Origin: Pseudomonas cerasi | GTDB lineage: Bacteria > Pseudomonadota > Gammaproteobacteria > Pseudomonadales > Pseudomonadaceae | Assembly (NCBI RefSeq): GCF_900074915.1 | Contig: NZ_LT222315.1 | Location: 62,001 to 126,000, forward strand | Reading direction: 5' to 3' | DNA: 64,000 nt | In this document: one piece after another, positions 61,257 through 64,000 of the stretch | How positions within the stretch are numbered: position 1 is the first letter of the stretch | Layout of the letters: every line of letters begins with the position of its first letter | Translations under genes and position numbers: made by a program | Notes under the pieces: generated by a model | What the model was told of the DNA's origin: nothing | The model's input: only the letters and a program-made list of their open reading frames with translations | The model's database searches: none

Positions 61257-61284
61257 TTACGTCTCCTTTCCATGCATGCGAACA

Positions 61285-61370
61285 GAACTCTGCGCCGGCG
61301 CGCCGGACTCGGCGCGGCGCAGGGTTAAGCAGTTGATTTCGTGGGTGCCACCTCGGGAGCTGGAGGTGGC
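61285..61370. promoter_or_regulatory. Two hairpins before the second gntR-like gene
   Basis: Counterparts of 4219-4301: CTGCGCCG...CGGCGCGGCGCAG near 61290-61324, and GCCACCTC (61347-61354) with GAGGTGGC (61363-61370). Stem pairing is kept although loops differ, which supports a function. Confidence 0.5.
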
Positions 61371-61383
61371 TGATCCAAACGGC

Positions 61384-63944
61384 TCAGTCCATGCTCATGC
61401 CGTCATCTTCATCCGGGGATGACAGCTCCGGGGTGCCGGCGGCGATGGCCTGGCCCTTGGGCGTGGTCTCGGCCACTTCCCGATCAGGCGCGGTCGGCTG
61501 TGCTGACCATTCGCGGCGGTTTACGGTTTTGTCCGTCTTCGTGCCATCCTCCTCAATGACCTGCACCACGACAGGTCGGGTGCCCAGGTCTTCCAGACGT
61601 ACCGGGTCGCCTTGCTTCAGATCTGCATCGTTCATGGCCTTTTCCAGCCCCACGCCCCACACCGTGCGGGGCTTACCTCCTTCGGGCTTGAGCGTCACGA
61701 AGTAGCTCATCTGATTGTCATCATTGTGCTGATACGGTGCTTCTCCGTGCTCGATCAGCGTGCCATCGATGAAGTTGCTCCTGGACGGGGCTGTCTGGCC
61801 CGTTGTTGCTTGAGGGTCTGGGTACAGACGCTGCTCAACCTGGTTGACGACGCCAACCGCCATGGCGGTGATTTCATCCAGGTCCTTGACCGATTCAGGC
61901 CAGGTCTCGACTTGCCGATAGGCATTTTCAAGGCCGCCTTTAAACGCTTCGCGGTAGCTGTCGTTTTCCATGTACGCCGTCAGCAGCGCAGCCGCTTCCG
62001 GGCTCTTGTCATCCGTCGCAATGATCCACACGGCATGGTCTTCACCTCGCAAGCCCATGACGACATCAGAAGCCCTCACGTCAGCCTCGGACATCGGGAA
62101 ATCACGACGCCATTGCGCTTCACGCCTGACCAGCTCGCTGGGGCTCTGCAGGTCAGGGTCGTTGGCCCGACTGGTCTGCACTTCAGCTGTGGCTGTTGCT
62201 GCGGAATCGGCAGTCGATTCCGCACGCTGCGCCTGCCATTGCGCAAAGGCCTGATCGCCCTTGGGCTCACCACGTTTTGGAATGCCCAGCGTGGTCGCCA
62301 CCAGCTCTACTAACGAAACGCGCATCCGCTCTGGCACGAAGTCCAGCTCTTTGGTCAGTACCTGGCTAACCTGCTCAGCGGTTTTTCCTTCTCTATATAG
62401 CGCCTCGATTGTCACTGTAACGCCCAACTTATCCACCAGGTCCCGTATCTCCCGTGAGGAGTCATCAACGTGCCGTGGCAGGTCTTTGGCATCAGCCGGC
62501 GTAGGCTTTGCGGCTTCCGGGTTCACTGGTGCCGGCGCTGGGCTTGTGCCAGCTGAAGTACTCACCGGCTCAGGCGTGCTGGTCTGTGCCTCAGACGTGG
62601 CCGGCGCGGTGGAATCCGCAGCCGGTTGCGCACGCTGCGCCTGCCATTGCGCAAACGCCTGGTCGCCTTTGGGCTGACCGCGTTCAGGAATGCCCAGGGT
62701 GATGGCCACCGTCTCCACGAACGCAATGCGCTCCGGCTCGGGAACTGTGTCCAGCTGGCTGGCCAGCGCCTGGCTAACCTGCTCAGTCGTTTTGCCTTCT
62801 CCATACAGCGCCTCGATCGGCACCGTAACGCCCATCCGATCCGCCTGGTCGCGCACGTCCCGTGTGGAATCGTTTACGTGCCGGGTAAGGTCGTTGGCAG
62901 GACCAATGCTCAGACCTCCACGCTCAATCTCCAGCTCTGCGCGGCGATCTGCCAGGCTTTGATTCATGGCCTTGTCGGTGAAATGCACGTCCAAACCGTT
63001 CTTGGCCACCGCCTCGATCACCAGCTTTTTGAATTCAGCAGTGCCGTTGATCGTCAGTGTGCTGCCGAACCTCTCCCGGGCCAGCTGGAGTGCTACGGAC
63101 ACCCCGGCTTCGGTAATGCCCGTGCGGCGCATGGAAATGGCTGTGCCTGTGTCCACAAACAGGGTCTTGTCGGTCTGCTTGTCCAGGTAATGCACGTTCT
63201 GACTGAACTTGGCCTTACGCGTGTACAGGTCCTTGGCGCTCAGTTCACGGGCTCGCTCACTGGCGGCGGCGGGGTCAAGCTGTTTGGCCAGACGGTCCAT
63301 GACCCGCTTCACCCGGTCACGCACGCCCTCAGGGCCTGGCCCCCTCGCGCCGCTGATGCTAAAGCCTGGGTCTTCCTTTTCATCGTCCAAAAGATTGCGT
63401 ATTGCTGCACTGCCCATGAGATTTACCTCGATGTTGGGTTTCGGGTTGTGGAACTGTTCACGCGCTTTGAGCCGTTCGAAGGTCAGCACGGAAACCAGCT
63501 GCGCCTTGTCTTGGCGGGTTAAGCGTTGATCGGAGAACACGGCGCGCCTGAGCGCGAAATACTGTTGATCGATACGGCGTATGGCCCGGCGATGAGCCGG
63601 CGCAATCTGGTTGTGCTGCGCTTCGCGCGTGAAATACGCGGCCACCGTCGAGGCCTGCCTGTTAACGGTCAGGGCCTTGATCGAGGCGCGCTTGAACACC
63701 AGCGCCTTGTCTGCGGGCCGTTTGAGCGGATCGAACAGCATCCGGGCGCGCTGCTCGATGTCAGCCACCGTCGCGACCCGATGCGGGTTCTTGGCGTAGG
63801 GCGGGACGACAGACCCAGGCCGCCATTGACGGGGAGGGCGGGGCTTGCCGGAAGTCCTGGGCCTACGACCGGCAGTGGATCGTCCAGGCGTTGTTGTCGC
63901 AGTCACCGCCTTGGGCACCGCTGTGACGGAAGGTGATCGGTAGA
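61384..63944 (-). pseudogene. Relaxase gene, 5' part removed by IS21 copy 3
   Basis: About 853 codons homologous to residues 510-1367 of the 4314-8417 relaxase, including the second VVPPYAKNPHRVAT block, the central part and both LPRHVDD/LTRHVND repeats. The nicking domain, the HxH motif and the nested acidic gene are missing because the IS21 copy begins at 63945. An internal ATG at 63918 could start an 844-residue protein, but without relaxase activity. The 5' part may lie beyond the window if the IS simply split the gene. Confidence 0.88.
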
Positions 63945-64000
63945 TGTCAACGCCAACTAAAAAGTGACCCCCTTCCGTGCTAAATCGCCAACTTAGTTTT
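63945..64000 (-). mobile_element. IS21-family element, copy 3 (first 56 bases)
   Basis: The sequence from TGTCAACGCCAACTAAAAAG to the window edge is identical to the start of copy 2 (51645-51700), in the same orientation. Copies 2 and 3 therefore bracket 53607-63944 as direct repeats. Confidence 0.93.

Overview
The window is part of a large plasmid of the Pseudomonas syringae / P. savastanoi complex, most likely the pPT23A family (PFP). Evidence: two PFP-type RepA genes, the iaaL and matE virulence genes behind a textbook HrpL promoter box, an IS801-type (IS91 family) transposase, and a VirB-type conjugation system. Both window edges lie inside mobile elements (a Tn3-family tnpA on the left, an IS21-type copy on the right), so the replicon continues in both directions.

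Layout. 1-2000: 3' end of a Tn3-family transposon inserted in a ParE-like toxin gene, its antitoxin, and an HU protein. 2037-8748 (minus): repA1, a short GntR regulator, a 1367-aa relaxase with an acidic protein overprinted in another frame, and a MobC/TraJ-like accessory protein. 8831-9122: candidate oriT hairpins and a helically phased array of sixteen CACTGCA-type heptamers, then a TraK/StbA-like gene on the plus strand. 9598-10790: an IS5-family element that changed the last residues of a TraM/StbC-like gene. 10780-17453 (minus): TraM-like, TraL-like, small unknown genes, ssb, topB and trbM. 17494-23212: a broken and split virD4 coupling-protein locus, interleaved with duplicated small membrane-protein genes and an 800-aa GHKL-ATPase/zincin protein. 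23593-33993 (minus): virB11 to virB1 with an entry-exclusion-like lipoprotein. 34006-34870: a small regulator-like gene, a strong terminator and a NusG-paralogue gene carrying two ops-like GGCGGTAG motifs.

34871-50000 is cargo: an XRE regulator, an L-2-hydroxyglutarate oxidase/transporter/FadR-type regulator module with palindromic operators, an IS21 element with target duplication, a ParA-type partition locus with TTAGCTAA repeats, a serine resolvase, two unknown membrane proteins, and the HRP box-matE-iaaL unit. 50050-53606 is a pile-up of broken mobile DNA (a Tn3 deletion derivative, a truncated IS3 and a second IS21 copy). 53674-64000 holds a MazEF-type module, small genes, an IS801-type element, and a second replicon: repA2, its own parAB with palindromic flanking sites, a second GntR gene and a relaxase cut at its 5' end by a third IS21 copy.

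How it fits together. The mobilisation end is laid out like IncP Tra1 (traK-L-M next to oriT, divergent from traJ-traI with a nested traH). The mating-pair genes form one long minus-strand transcription unit, headed by the NusG paralogue and a terminator, which suggests control by processive antitermination. The coupling protein is inactivated, so self-transfer would need a coupling protein encoded elsewhere. Two similar RepA and relaxase sets next to same-orientation IS21 copies suggest a cointegrate of two related plasmids.
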